A stretch of 64,000 bases of DNA from Onchocerca volvulus (taxonomy: Eukaryota > Nematoda > Chromadorea > Rhabditida > Onchocercidae). The stretch spans positions 10,626,616 to 10,690,615 of the forward strand of contig HG738139.1 in NCBI GenBank assembly GCA_000499405.2, read 5' to 3'. A program made the position numbers and the translations under genes. This document shows, piece by piece, positions 17,440 through 29,741 of the stretch (position 1 is its first letter; the number at the start of each line of letters is the position of its first letter). Below the pieces are notes generated by a model. That model saw nothing but the letters and a program-made list of their open reading frames with translations. It searched no databases and had not been told where the DNA came from.

Positions 17440-20400
17440 TTACAAATTTATTTCATCATTTGATATGGATTCCATTATTGCATTATTGTTACTACGATCC
17501 CATCGATGTGGCGTTGAAACTGCTTTCAATTTCTGAAATAAGAAATTGAAATAAGAAATATGCATTGAATTTCCATTATTAAATCGAAACAATTGAAATT
17601 GCACAAATCTAGATAAATGAATTTTACGGCTAATTGAAACTTATTATTTCCATTTTTCCTTTTTTTTTTTTTTTTTCTGTAAAATAGCTCAAAATTGAAC
17701 TGTTGTAGATGCAACGAAATGGAATTTCATTTTATTATTTATCTATTGTAAAGTTCCAAAAAAAAGAAAATAAAAAAACGAATTTAATATAGTATTAAAG
17801 AATTTATCAAATACTCCATACAAAATATTATCTATTTACTTATTTGTTTTGCTTAATTATAATCATTTAATTTACCTAAATAAGTGATAATTTAATTGTT
17901 CCATTATTTAACTAAATGAATAAATGAGCATGGATAAAGTGATTTGAAGAAATACATTTGTTAAAGTGACTGTAACATTTTTCTAAGACTTAATTATTAA
18001 ATTACTCGGTAATTTAGTTATTCCATTATTTAATTAAATGAATAAATAAGTATGAACAATTTAAAAATGATTTGAAAAAATACATACCATAATGAATGTG
18101 TCACCTTTTTCGGTGTAAAGTTTGTAGAAGCCAACGATAAAAATTACCGATACAGTTGAGAAAGAGAATAGTAAACCAAGAACATTGGCTATTTGAGGAT
18201 AAACAAAATCTTGGTACTTCAATGGTTCATAAGTAGCGAAACAGCTAATTATGGTGCACTAAAATAGAGAAAATTTTGATAGAATTAAAAATTAAAATTA
18301 AATGGAACTTTAAATAATTTTACGGAAGATTGGCAACATATTGGAATTAATTTGCATTATTAATATTCAAATAAATATTCGAAATTTTTGACCAATAAAA
18401 AAATTGGTGCACCAATAATCCAACACAAACGCCAATAATATCCTGGCTCAAAACCCAACATTTCTTTTAAATTTTGTGCAAAATTGTTTATTCCTGAAAA
18501 AGTAATTAGACAAAATTCTGAATAATCAATCAGAAGGATTGATTACGAATCGTCACAACAAATATGAAGCAATTAGTGAAGTTTATTTTGGACATTAAAG
18601 ATTAAAGGAAATTCTTTTACCAATATACCGGTATCGTTATATTTCTCGGGATAAAATTCATAATACTAACAGTTTAATATATTATTTAGTTAAAATTGTA
18701 ATTAAGATGGATGATTGTAGCAATAAAATTATCAAATATTGATTAATTGACAATTTTTTTTTTTTTCTTTTTGCTAAAAAAATCGAAATATGTGCTTTAT
18801 TTGTTTCTGGATCCATTGACAAGAAATTAATAAAAATGATCTTTAGGTCAAATCAAAATGATCAATGCATTGTTTATGCTAGAAATTTAAAATGTTAAAT
18901 AAACTGACCGTAAATAAATGAAATAACAATTGTTTCACAGAATACCGCAATTAGAAGACCCCATGAAGTACCGTAGACAATTAACCATTCCATAATTAGT
19001 ATACCACCCTAATTAATTTAGATTAATCATTAAGACAATAAATTTATTATTTGTTGAATAGAAATGAAAAAATGGATTAATTATATTTCATTATCATTTT
19101 TTGGGTAAGAAATACATATGCATCGATGCAATATATTCAAGACATGCTATATTTTAATTATAATCATCGATTAATCATTACTAATGATAGACAGGTGATA
19201 ATACTTGATAAGGAGTTGTTATCAGTCATATGAGTTATGCATTTAAACAAATTATTAAAAGGTAAAAAAAAAAGAAAATTACTTTGGTACATATAGCCAT
19301 TCCAACAAACATATAAAAAGTGAATAGTATGGCAACAAAATATTCTCGACGACGTTTTAGTAATGGAAATTCATCACTTAATGCAGTAATTATTGCTTCA
19401 GAACCACCAAACTAAATTTGTTAATTAATAATTCCATTTTTGATATTTAATTTTGATAAGTAAATTTTATTGTGGTGGAGTCTTATTAAGCTGTTTGTTT
19501 ATCTTGTGCTATTTCTATTTCTCTCTTTTGATTTATGAATTTTTTAGTTCATTATTGTCATCATTAAACCAAAAGTGATTATTTTTTAAGCCACAGATTT
19601 CAAAAAAAACAAAAAAAAAACAAAAAACAAAAAACGGAAAGAAATTCATAAGTTAAAAGGAAAAAATGTAAATAATACTAAATGGGTAATAACACTGGCT
19701 TAAAAATTACTGATTTATTTTATATTTTAAAAAATTTTAAAATAAGCATACCGAGCTATCTAATCCAAGTGTAAGTAGCATGAGAAAAAAAATTACGGAA
19801 AATATTGATGCACCTGGCATTGTTGCTAAAGCTTCCGGATAAACAACAAATACAAGTCCTGGACCTTCCTGAAAATTTTTTGAATTTATTAATGGATAAT
19901 TTTGGACAAATTTGAATCTTCTTGAACTCCTTACTACTATATACTAGGAAATGAAAATAAGTTTAAAAAAAAGAAATTAATTTGAAACAGATATGAAAAA
20001 TAATCAAGTATTTATAACATATCTATAAAATTTTATAATATTGTATTAATATTTAGAAGATATAAAAGAAATTTTAGCAGCAAAATAGCTTACCTGCGCT
20101 ACGTCTTGTATTGGTTTACCACTTTTACATGACATATAACCGAGTACATGAAAATACAAAAAGTTTATTGTATTTAAATTAAATAAAATATTGGAAATAA
20201 TTCAAAACTTAAATTAATTGTTGAAAAAAAAAAAGGAAGAAATGGAAAATGAAAATTTACGGAAAAGATGACAAAACCGGAGAGAAAACTTGTCGCGCAA
20301 TTAATTGTACTTGTTATTAATGCGTCACTAAAATTTATTATTCGATTATATTAATTTTAACAAGATAATTTGATCAAAAATTAACTTGGCTTCTTCTTTT

Positions 20401-23400
20401 CTTATACATTGGGAAAATAATGTAATTATGAAGTGAAAGAATTAAATAATTCATTAAATTTATCATTTTTTTAGTTCTAATTTTTAGTAACCAATTTTTA
20501 GGGGAAAAAATGAATTACAATATTATTCGGATTAAAAATTAACAAAATATCACTATTAATCAATGAGTATTAATTATTTCAATTAACTTAATTCTACAAT
20601 GATAGATTATTATCACATAACTTATCAAGGGTTGAGTAAGATTAGATGATTAAAAAAATATGCAATAATATATAATTGATTAATTATAATTTTCACAAAC
20701 TCCAAATATTATAATTCTAGTAACTGTGCAGCACCTAAAATGATTTAATTACAGATTTGTCACACTTTAATGTTATAATTCTAATTAATAATTTTGACGA
20801 ATTGGGCAATATCTTAATTAATGAAATATATTTCGAGTTTTTCTAAAATTAATTTTGCCTTCATTTAATTACTTGTAATGGTTAAATTATTACTCGTGAC
20901 TTGAAACTTACTAGTAAACATTGTTATGAAAATCATTATATGATGAATAAGCCATTAAGACACCAAATCCTGGACCCAATGAAAAGAAAACCTAAATTCA
21001 TTATTTGATTGTAATAAATTCTTTTTTAAATTTCAACCAGCTAATTACGGTAATTTTACCGTATCTATTTCTATGCATTTTGTCTATATGATAAATTCAA
21101 GAATAGCATTTCATAAATTACGGTAATAAGTAAATTCAGTTTAAAACAATATTGAAATCATGTTTTACTACTTGCTGTAACTGAATAATTTGACATCAAA
21201 TTCATTTTCAAATGAAAGTTTAAAAATTAATAGTGCAATTCCAGTTTTATTATTCTAAATTTTTATTAAAAAAAATTTAGCACATAAAAGTTCCCGTAAT
21301 ATTTCATTATCATTTAATTTGAATTAATGAAAATGTGTACCTGAGTTGCAGCATCTTGCCATACACTTGGAACGGTTAACATTTCAAGATTTGGTTCAAT
21401 GTAATATTTGATGCCTTTTTCAGCTCCCGGTAGAGTAATACCGCGGATAAACAGTACCAATAGGACAATATATGGAAATATTGCCGTAAACCATACGATC
21501 TATTATAATTCATTATTTAGTATTATTATCACTATATTATTATTATTATCATTATTATTATTATTATTGGTTGCCAAAAAAATGATAAAAATATTGGTTC
21601 AAATCATATAAAATAAATTGTTTTTTATAGAATAGTCTTCATTTTTACAACATTGTGATTAAAAATTAGTAAAAGAATGAATCTAAAATTGGATGAATGC
21701 AAAAAATTTTTCGATACATTTCTTTATTTTTTTTATTTTGATTACAGCTTTAGATAATTTTCAGACAATAGTCATGAAAATTCTCGATCATATTTCGATA
21801 AATTTTAAAAATTATCACTTAACATTAGATTACTCCTTCAAATCACCTGATGATACTTTATATATATATTCTCCATTATACGATTCTTCAATTCTTAAAA
21901 CTTTGATTGAAATTTGAAATTCAAACCTTTCCACTCATTTTGATACCTTTCCAGAGAGAAAAGTAGCAAATGAGATAGACAAGTAAGAGACAAAATACCA
22001 TCTCCCAATTAAGTGAGCCAGGGTTACTCAATGAATGTGACACTGATGAATTCGCTGCTCCTGGCGTATGCAAGCCAAGAAATTCTTTGCTACAATCAAA
22101 GTTAAGTATAATTCACAGGATTTTGTCTTTTCCATTCACTGTTAGTGATAATAAGTGATAATGCACTAGTAAAAGCAGAAATGATAAGAATAATATTTGA
22201 TACAGTAAAGAAAATGAAGGCGATAATAGCGATAATGGTTAAAAATGTTAAATAGAATAGTAAGTACAATGATAGTTATCAAATTGGCTAATGCTAAAAA
22301 TGATAAAAACCTAGGTATATAGTACTGATAATATAGTTTGATAAGGAAAATAAACAAATAATAATTGTAATAATAATAGTAATAAATCCGAGAAATTTTG
22401 TTGCACTTAAAGAGATTTCTTATCCATAAATCCAGAAAACAATTTACTAGAAATATTCCTCGGCAGCCGATATAAGGCCTGCACCAGACTTATTTAATGG
22501 CTGAACACATTCGTTATCTTTATCATCATTCCAGCTGAAAGGTTAAAGAACTGTTGACAAAACAATAGATTTATTTTAAAAACACAAAATAAAATCATTC
22601 ATTTATTATTTTAGTATTTTTTTCTAAAATTGTGAATAAAATAACTCAATTTATGAAATAATATATAATAAATAAGTAATATATTTAAAATTATTACAAG
22701 AATCGTTTATTTGAAAATTCTTAAACAATGACTGTATAATTGAGAACATTATGCATGAATGTTTTGATTAATTATAATAAGTACGAATGATAACTTTGCT
22801 TCATAATATATGATAAATACTAATGATAACTTAGCTCATGATGTATTCTGATTAATCTTGGTGACAAACTAGGGTGATATTTTATGATAAATATTAATGA
22901 TAACCTTGGCTCATAACATATGATACTATTATAATCATTCTCACATGATGCCCAAGGTAAATGAGTCGTAAATGATTTCAGGAAGAAATGCAAAGCCCAA
23001 GCAATAATTACGTTATAAAAGAAATCCGTATAAAACGCTATCATTATGACACAGTATCCTATTCCTGAAATGCAGAAATTAATTGCATCTTTTATTCTGA
23101 TTACTTGTCATTTTTTAAAATTTCATTTGATTATTTATCATCTTCTCTTATCATTAGCTTACCGTTCACCATCATCTTTTTATCTAATTTCATCCAATCA
23201 TTTACCACCTTTTCTCATCGTTGAATATATTTCATCTTATCATTTATCATCATCCTTAATCATTTATTTAACCAACTGCTGTCTGCTCTTATCATTGCGT
23301 ATAGTTTTTCATCTTATCATTTATTGTTAGTAGCTACTTCACCCAACTATTTATCATCTCTTATAAACTAAATATTTCATTTAACAATTAATTGAAGTAG

Positions 23401-24046
23401 AGAAAGATTAAAATAACTCTTCAACATTTATCCAGCAAATCTCTATTTTTTAAATGTTTGAGATTTTTAACATTGAAAATTCGAAAAAAAAATGCCAAAA
23501 TTACGAAAAGTTTAGACCTTTGAAAAGCGGACAAATCCAGCCCCAAGTAGTAACTGCTCCTTTTCTGTAGTACTGGCCAAGCGCTAATTCCATATAAAAT
23601 AATGGTACACCGGCGATAAGTACCATTAATGTATATGGTATTAAAAAAGCTCCTGAAATAATTGTCTTAGATAAATTTATACAATTACTTATTTTTGAAA
23701 GTAATTATTTTATTAATTTTATCAAAATGTATTATTTTCAATAATTTATATTTTTTTCCAATAATAATTTCCTAATTAGGCTCTAAGCCTAAACATACTC
23801 ATACTTATAAAGATTAGAGAAGTTGCGCAAAATTTATCTTATAATTTTATTTCTTTTTTCCAAAAACAAACCTCCACCATTTTTGAAGCACAAATATGGA
23901 AAACGCCAAACGTTGGCCAAATCAACAGCAAAGCCAATTACAGATAGCAGAAAATCTGCTTTTCGAGACCAAGTTTCTCTGAGCTCATCTTGTTTCCATT
24001 GTTTTCTTATCATTAGATTATCTTCGCTTTTTTTCAATCCTGTCAT
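17440..24046 (-). CDS. dat-1: Sodium-dependent dopamine transporter (SLC6 family)
   Basis: Plasma-membrane Na+/Cl- symporter that returns dopamine to presynaptic neurons. Exons: 23872-24102 (coding from 24046), 23518-23652, 22905-23064, 22448-22534, 21927-22089, 21341-21499, 20912-20991, 20261-20327, 20094-20147, 19752-19868, 19283-19411, 18909-19008, 18393-18493, 18088-18258, 17440-17532; about 596 aa from Met 24046. TM1 reads [17 protein letters not shown], with the monoamine-specific Asp (about residue 42). The second extracellular loop has LPWASC...C, as in DATs; [21 protein letters not shown] is diagnostic of the family and closest to nematode and fly DAT. Exon 1 is open up to an acceptor at 24103-24104 without another ATG, so translation likely starts at 24046 on a trans-spliced message; an extra upstream exon is possible. 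The 20147 exon lacks an AG acceptor (see findings). SERT (mod-5) is the alternative but fits less well. Confidence 0.94.
22786..22926. repeat. Three degenerate copies of a dat-1 exon end
   Basis: The motif AATGATAACnTnGCTCAT followed by TATGATA occurs at about 22786, 22822 and 22897. The copy at 22897-22926 is the 3' end and donor site of the dat-1 exon 22905-23064 when read on the minus strand; the other two lie in the following intron and repeat the donor-like AAGTTATCATT. This is probably an old local duplication of an exon-intron junction. Confidence 0.45.
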
Positions 24047-25450
24047 TTGCTGGATTTTTGTATCACGCTTTACATCATCCAATAAGAATCGCTGTTCGAT
24101 TTCTAAAAATTACTCTGGTTGTTAAAATCGAAAACTTATTGATTAACTTTAATATTTTATTTGGATGCCATTCGATCTTCTATTTCAGTTTTTTGGTTTC
24201 ATAATTATAGTTCAACTTTGTTCTTCTATTATATACAGCGTTGATAATAATGAGAAAAAAAAGCAATTACGCTATGAAATATGCTAAATATAAATAATCA
24301 ATAATCAAATATTCGGTAATGTCAAACATTTGAGTATTTAATATAACACAAGTACTTAATACTTATGCATTTGCCATATTGATTACTGAATATTTAATTT
24401 AATGAGTTTTTTAAAAATATATAAAAGTTCTAAATGGATGTGTAAGGGATTGCGGTGAATGAGCAACAATTATTCAAATATATTTAATCGCTACAATTAA
24501 GTATAGAAAAATTTTTGCTAAATCAAAACATAAACAAGATGAAGCATTAAAACTATATTAAAATTTTTCAAGGATTTTAAGCATTAAAAGTTAATTATTG
24601 TAAGATAATTAATGGACGAACACGGAAGAGTAATATTTATCATGGCTTTTATATATATTTAAATTTATTTCGAAAAATCTACTAATTCATTTGAAAATTT
24701 TATCAATTAAATTTAATTTATCACGAGAGTTAACTGATCATGATGTTTTGCGCTCTAAATGGAATCGATTCCTTCAATTTCTCACTTTTGGAACTAGCTT
24801 GATTTGGCTACGCTCCGCATGGCCAAATCCAGATAATCTATAGGAATTGGCCAAAATTCACGTATCTGGCTCCAGTTAGCCCATATAAATAAAAATGTAA
24901 ATGTTTGGTCAAAATTTTAAATCTCTGAAAGTTCTTAAACACACGCCTTATCTAATCAGTTCAAAATCTTGGATGTCGGAGAGTTCTTACCTGTTGCTTT
25001 GAAATTTTGACGCAAACGTTACATTCGAATACGCGCATGTTTTTATACACGCATTGCTTTAGCTCAGTCTGGTCAAGAGAAAAAAAAAAAAAAAAAAAAG
25101 AGAAAGCGCATGTTTCTAGTGTTTGGGAAGGAAAACTGATCTTTGTAATTTGATTTGTAGTTTGGTTGGACTGGAGACTGATTCTTGCTATTATGATTCG
25201 GCTAGGTCAGCAATAGGTGTGAAGTTTTTCTGTCTTGTGATGAAGTGTGATCCTTCGTAACGAACAATTACCAGAAAATTTCCAGGCAAATTGGGCACTG
25301 GATTATTCTTTCCTTTGTCGCTGATAGAGAAGTATACTACTCAAATGAATCGCCAGATTTTTGCTGCTGTTGTGTTGCTTTGAACTGTCAAGCTGAGAAT
25401 CTTGGAACTCCGAACTGTTGCTATTGATACGTCGATCTTTGTCGTTTATC

Positions 25451-25530
25451 TGTGAATTGGAATACTTGGTGATAAACATGTTTGTCGTCCTGTGAATTGG
25501 AATACTTGGTGATAAACATGTTTGTCGTCC
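25451..25530. repeat. Exact 40-bp tandem duplication
   Basis: The unit beginning TGTGAATTGGAATACTTGG occurs at 25451-25490 and identically at 25491-25530. It immediately precedes the readable part of the Helitron remnant, and perfect identity means the duplication is recent compared with the decay of the element. Confidence 0.9.
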
Positions 25531-25540
25531 GTTTGAAATT

Positions 25541-26238
25541 ATGTCGCGTCACATGATCTTTATATTTCTTCATCAGCGTCAAACACGATTCCTTGTTCAG
25601 CAATCACGAAATTACAATCACCTTGCATTCCGGTACAACCCGGCTGATTATTATAATTTCAGCCCGTATGTTCCCATCGGCACTATGACTGAAATATGTC
25701 CCTCTTGCAAGGCTCTGAAATTTAATGGAGAAATAGAAGAAATGTGTTGCGCGCCAGAAAAATTAAACTGCCTCGACTTGAAGAAGGTTTGATATTATCC
25801 GTTTGAATCAGACCAAGCATTGCTCTAAAGAATACATCCATTTGCGAGATGCAGTTGTAAATGTCGATAATACAACTAACGCTGGAAGATTAACGATTTT
25901 GCCATTTTCATATACAATCAGTCCACGTCACATGCATACTCAGGATGCAGTTGCGTATTATGTTCGTTACAACGAACGTCCAGACCTATTCGTAACATTC
26001 AATAACATTCACATGTAATCCAGCTTAGGCTGGTATCCAAATTTTCTAAAATATACAAAACACTTCCTAGGCAAGCGCTGATGGATAAACATGACATCAC
26101 AGCACGTGTTTTAAGACAGAACGCTCGTTTGCTGATGCTCATTCTTCCCCAGTTTGATTTGCAATTAATCATCGCATTCCTTCTGCGGCGTGAGTATGGT
26201 GACTTAAGTTTGATCTTCTGTGGGGCATTATTTGGATG
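25541..26238 (+). mobile_element. Degenerate Helitron rolling-circle transposon fragment
   Basis: Three segments in different frames match the Helitron helicase-like N domain that precedes the Rep nuclease. First, 25541-25791 has AFRYNP, then IGTMTEICPSCKALKF and a later CC, the usual zinc-binding start. Second, 25803-26018 has LTILPFSYTISPRHMHTQDA, then RPDLFVTF, the Helitron region leading to the nuclease. Third, 26072-26236 has RQALMDKHDITARVLRQN. The frames are joined by frameshifts and no helicase domain follows, so this is a dead copy. Neither the 5' TC end nor the 3' hairpin-CTRR end was located. It reads opposite to dat-1, about 1.5 kb upstream of its first recognised exon. Confidence 0.8.
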
Positions 26239-28452
26239 AATTAAAGCAAAGAGCTTGCATCCAAACTGTTCTCGATACTTGGCTTGTGTAATAGATTAAA
26301 GAAAAAATAGATTTATATAAATAGAAACACGCGTCTATTCGAAGGTAGGGTTGTATCGAAAGTTAAAAGAATCGATGAAGAGTTTGCGAAGTTGCGTAGC
26401 AAGTAATAGCATAGGTGCAGTAAATAAATTCAGTCTGCTCATCTACTTCACCAATCAAGAAATAAGCGAAAAACTTAGAACGAGTCTTATATATACAAAA
26501 ATTTGAAATCGGTTGCGCGCCCATTGAATTCTCTCCAAGTTTTTAAATGCAAAACATTAATAAGATTTAATAATTTGTGCGGATTAATGAATATTAGTGA
26601 AATGTTTTCATATGGAATTTAGTACTGCATTGGTCAAATGGTTTTTATTTGATTAATATACTTTCCGATAATCATTATTTAGATTTATCAAAATATTGAA
26701 TATAATGTATATTATTAGATAGCCATTCGTATTTGCAGCTCTACTGTAAAATTATCATGAGTAACAATCATAAAGTTGATGCATTCATCATTTAAGCTAA
26801 TCATAGCTTAGATTTTTCATTTTTTGATTTAATATCGTTATTTAGATTTTTTAAACCATTCTGAAAACAGAAATCTGGGAGATTGTTATTTAACGATTAA
26901 CATCGCGGTAAAAATATATTGTGTCCATGAAGAATTTCGCTCGTTATTTTATCTTTTTATCTGCAAAATGTAGTTAGGTGATAAAAATAATTCTTACTAG
27001 GCAAACTGCGAAAAATATTTTAAGCAAAAAGGCCAAAGTTCAATCGTGTTTCGCATTTCTTTATCATTACTCATTACAAATTCAAAACATTTTCCACGAG
27101 TTTTTCTATAACATTATTCAAAGTATTATAACTGCCAATATATATTTTAAAAAAAATATTTTGAAACTAGAAATGACATTGTAATAGTTTAATTTTAGAC
27201 TTTTTATTTATACCGTATACTATCATATTTTTCTGACAAAAAAAAAATGCTGGAAAAGACCAATTTTTACACTGAACAATAACTATGAAAGGAAGTTATT
27301 TGGAAAAAAAATTTTTTTTTAACCTGATAAATAATTTCATGAAATCCTAATAACAATAATTTCTGCAAATCTAATCACCTCATCGCTATTAATGAAAGGA
27401 TTTTGAGATAATTAATCAGAACATTTGCAGAAATACAACTGCAATGAAATTAGCAAGTATTGTATTAATGCGGAACAGTTTTATGTTAATCCAGAATAAT
27501 AACATTGTATTAATTCGGTACATTTTTCTTTTTTTTGAAATAATATCGAATTATCTCTTTAACCTTCCTTTATAAATTTTAAAAAAAATCTTCGATAAAA
27601 AATTTAAATTTAAATTTAAACTTACTTTTAGTATCACGCACTAGTTCTTCACTCATATTAAACAACATATAAAATGCTTGTGATATGAGTATATTGTTAT
27701 TAATAATATCGAGAAATTCTTGAAAACCTGTTTGTTAAATGCACAATGTTTGCCAAGTAAAAAAAAAAGTCTGAAAAATCTTAAAACCTTAACAACCGGA
27801 AAACTATTATATATGTTTTTGGAGCAATCTTAGATATGAATTTTCTTTTCGAACAAATTAGTGTAGAAAAATTTGAAATAAATTACATCCATCCATCATT
27901 TTTCTTCTTCCTACTAAATATTTCCATCAACAATTTTATCTTCATAATATTTTCCCTATTCATTGTTTTTTTTCTTGTTTTCAATTCTTTCCTTAAAAAA
28001 AAAAGTTAACTGCTCAATCATATATATTATCACTTTTTTTCTCTCCCAAAAAGTTTCAATTTCATCACAAATTGCTTTGTACACCTTATATCTACTTTTT
28101 TCCTTCCTTACAAAATTTTTCACGCTTCAATTGTTATTTTTTCTTTAGAATAAACAGAAATAAGCATCCGTTATGTAAGCTTTTCCTTGTAAAGAAATAT
28201 TTAAATTGCTTATACATATGACATATCGGTGACAGATGAAAAAAAAAGCTGGAAATGATTGGATAATATTAATTGTACATGATAAGCTTAGCTAATAGTT
28301 GTTGAAATGGATCTATCTTTGATATATGCTCGAATATTATGAATACTCATAGATGGAAGCATAAAAACATTTCTTTATCGTTGGATTTTTTTTCAGAACA
28401 AAAAAAAAAAAAAAAAAAAATGAATTTCATCGTACAAACATACTAATATGAG

Positions 28453-29020
28453 TATTAGGTTGGGACAAAAGTAATTCCGTTTCTTATAAATTATGGCTTC
28501 CAAGTCATTCTAAATAGGTTAAACATGTTATTAAAAAATCAAAAACTATGACAATAGAGTATATTTTTGCTAACAACGAATAAATTTGTTTATTTTTTTA
28601 GTGTATTCTCCTAGAAATTCACGCACTTTGGGAATTCGATGGACTTTCGGAAGGCATTTTGCTTATTTAGATTTCAGTTGTGGGAATATTTTCTATGTAA
28701 AAAATTGCTGAAATGTTTGTAGAAGTGTAAGTTGGCCGGCAAGACTAAGGTTCTTTTGATCTTTGGCAAATAAGACAAATCTTTTTTAGTTTTTGTTCAA
28801 TTTCTGAAATATTGAATTTTTGATTTGTGAAAATGAATTAGACTCTTGTTCATCAATGTTGATTGAATGCACTTCTTAGATGCAATAATTTCGCCAAGAT
28901 TCAATGATCATTTTGCGTCCAATTTTGAATTTGTAAGCGTTTTTTTTATCGAATTGTTGCGACAATTGTCGTCGGTTGTTCTTAAAATCCATTTCTGATT
29001 AAATCACTTCAATTGAAAAA
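28453..29020. mobile_element. Possible truncated mariner-like element
   Basis: At 28453 the sequence TTAGGTTGGGACAAAAGTAA follows a TA and continues with TTCCGTTT; this closely resembles mariner terminal repeats of the TTAGGTTGG(T/G)(G/A)CAAAAGTAATT type. Minus-strand reading of 28,900-29,010 gives a short KFKIGRK stretch similar to the start of some mariner transposases, interrupted by stops. No second terminal repeat was found, so this is a fragment at best. The right boundary given is only where the weak similarity stops. Confidence 0.35.
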
Positions 29021-29741
29021 GTGGTTCTTTGCGGTTGTATAGAATAGATGATGATGAAAATTTAAGACAACTATTTTTTCGATTATTCAAATGCTAATTA
29101 TCAGCACATCCACTTTTTCGTCTTTCCAATTTATTTGAAATATCAAATGACCGTCGAATTCAATCAATCAATAATACTGAACAATCGTTACATCCTTCAC
29201 CTTCGAAATTTTCGCATTTTTTGCGGAATTTCTTACGCCATCACTTCATTTTCGTTCGTTAGCTATTTAAGGTGTAAGTATGTTATTCATTTTGTAATTT
29301 TCGTTCATCACTTCACTACACATTTTGAAACTAACGAAAAGAAATTGTTTCAATTTAATTTTTATCCAATATCATTTTCTTAATCAGTAAATAATAATAA
29401 GCATTAAAATGACATAGTTTAAAGATCAAATTTTAATAATCTAAAAATGAAAATTAATTTTCCATCTTTTCATTTTATATATATATATTATATTTATTAT
29501 TAACGATTTTGATTTGTATTCTTTTCTTCTTAAATTTAAATTTTTATTTCGATTAGTTAATTGACATTTTGCAATATACAATAACGACTAATCGATATTT
29601 CCAGTATATAATATTTGCATACGATATTTACAGTATACAATAACAATTATACACTTTTTTAAATTGTTTTATTCAATTCTTTTTTTTCCTTTCAAATATA
29701 ACAATTTGTTTGCTTGGAAACTTATATAAACTTTGATATTT

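Larger units (their letters stand above)
24103..29741. other. Upstream region of dat-1 with decayed mobile elements
   Basis: This 5.6-kb stretch lies 5' of dat-1 and 3' of the SH2 kinase. It should contain the dat-1 promoter; no specific neuronal motif was identified. It holds the Helitron remnant at 25541-26238, a 40-bp tandem duplication at 25451-25530, a mariner-like end at 28453, several A and T runs, and an AATAAA on the minus strand at 29668-29673 that probably ends the kinase transcript. An 8-bp inverted repeat, GATTTGGC at 24801 and GCCAAATC at 24822, was also seen. Confidence 0.5.

Noticed and set aside
24801..24829. Inverted repeat GATTTGGC / GCCAAATC as a Helitron terminal hairpin
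   Set aside because: It lies 5' of the Helitron coding pieces, whereas the terminal hairpin should be 3'; no CTRR follows.
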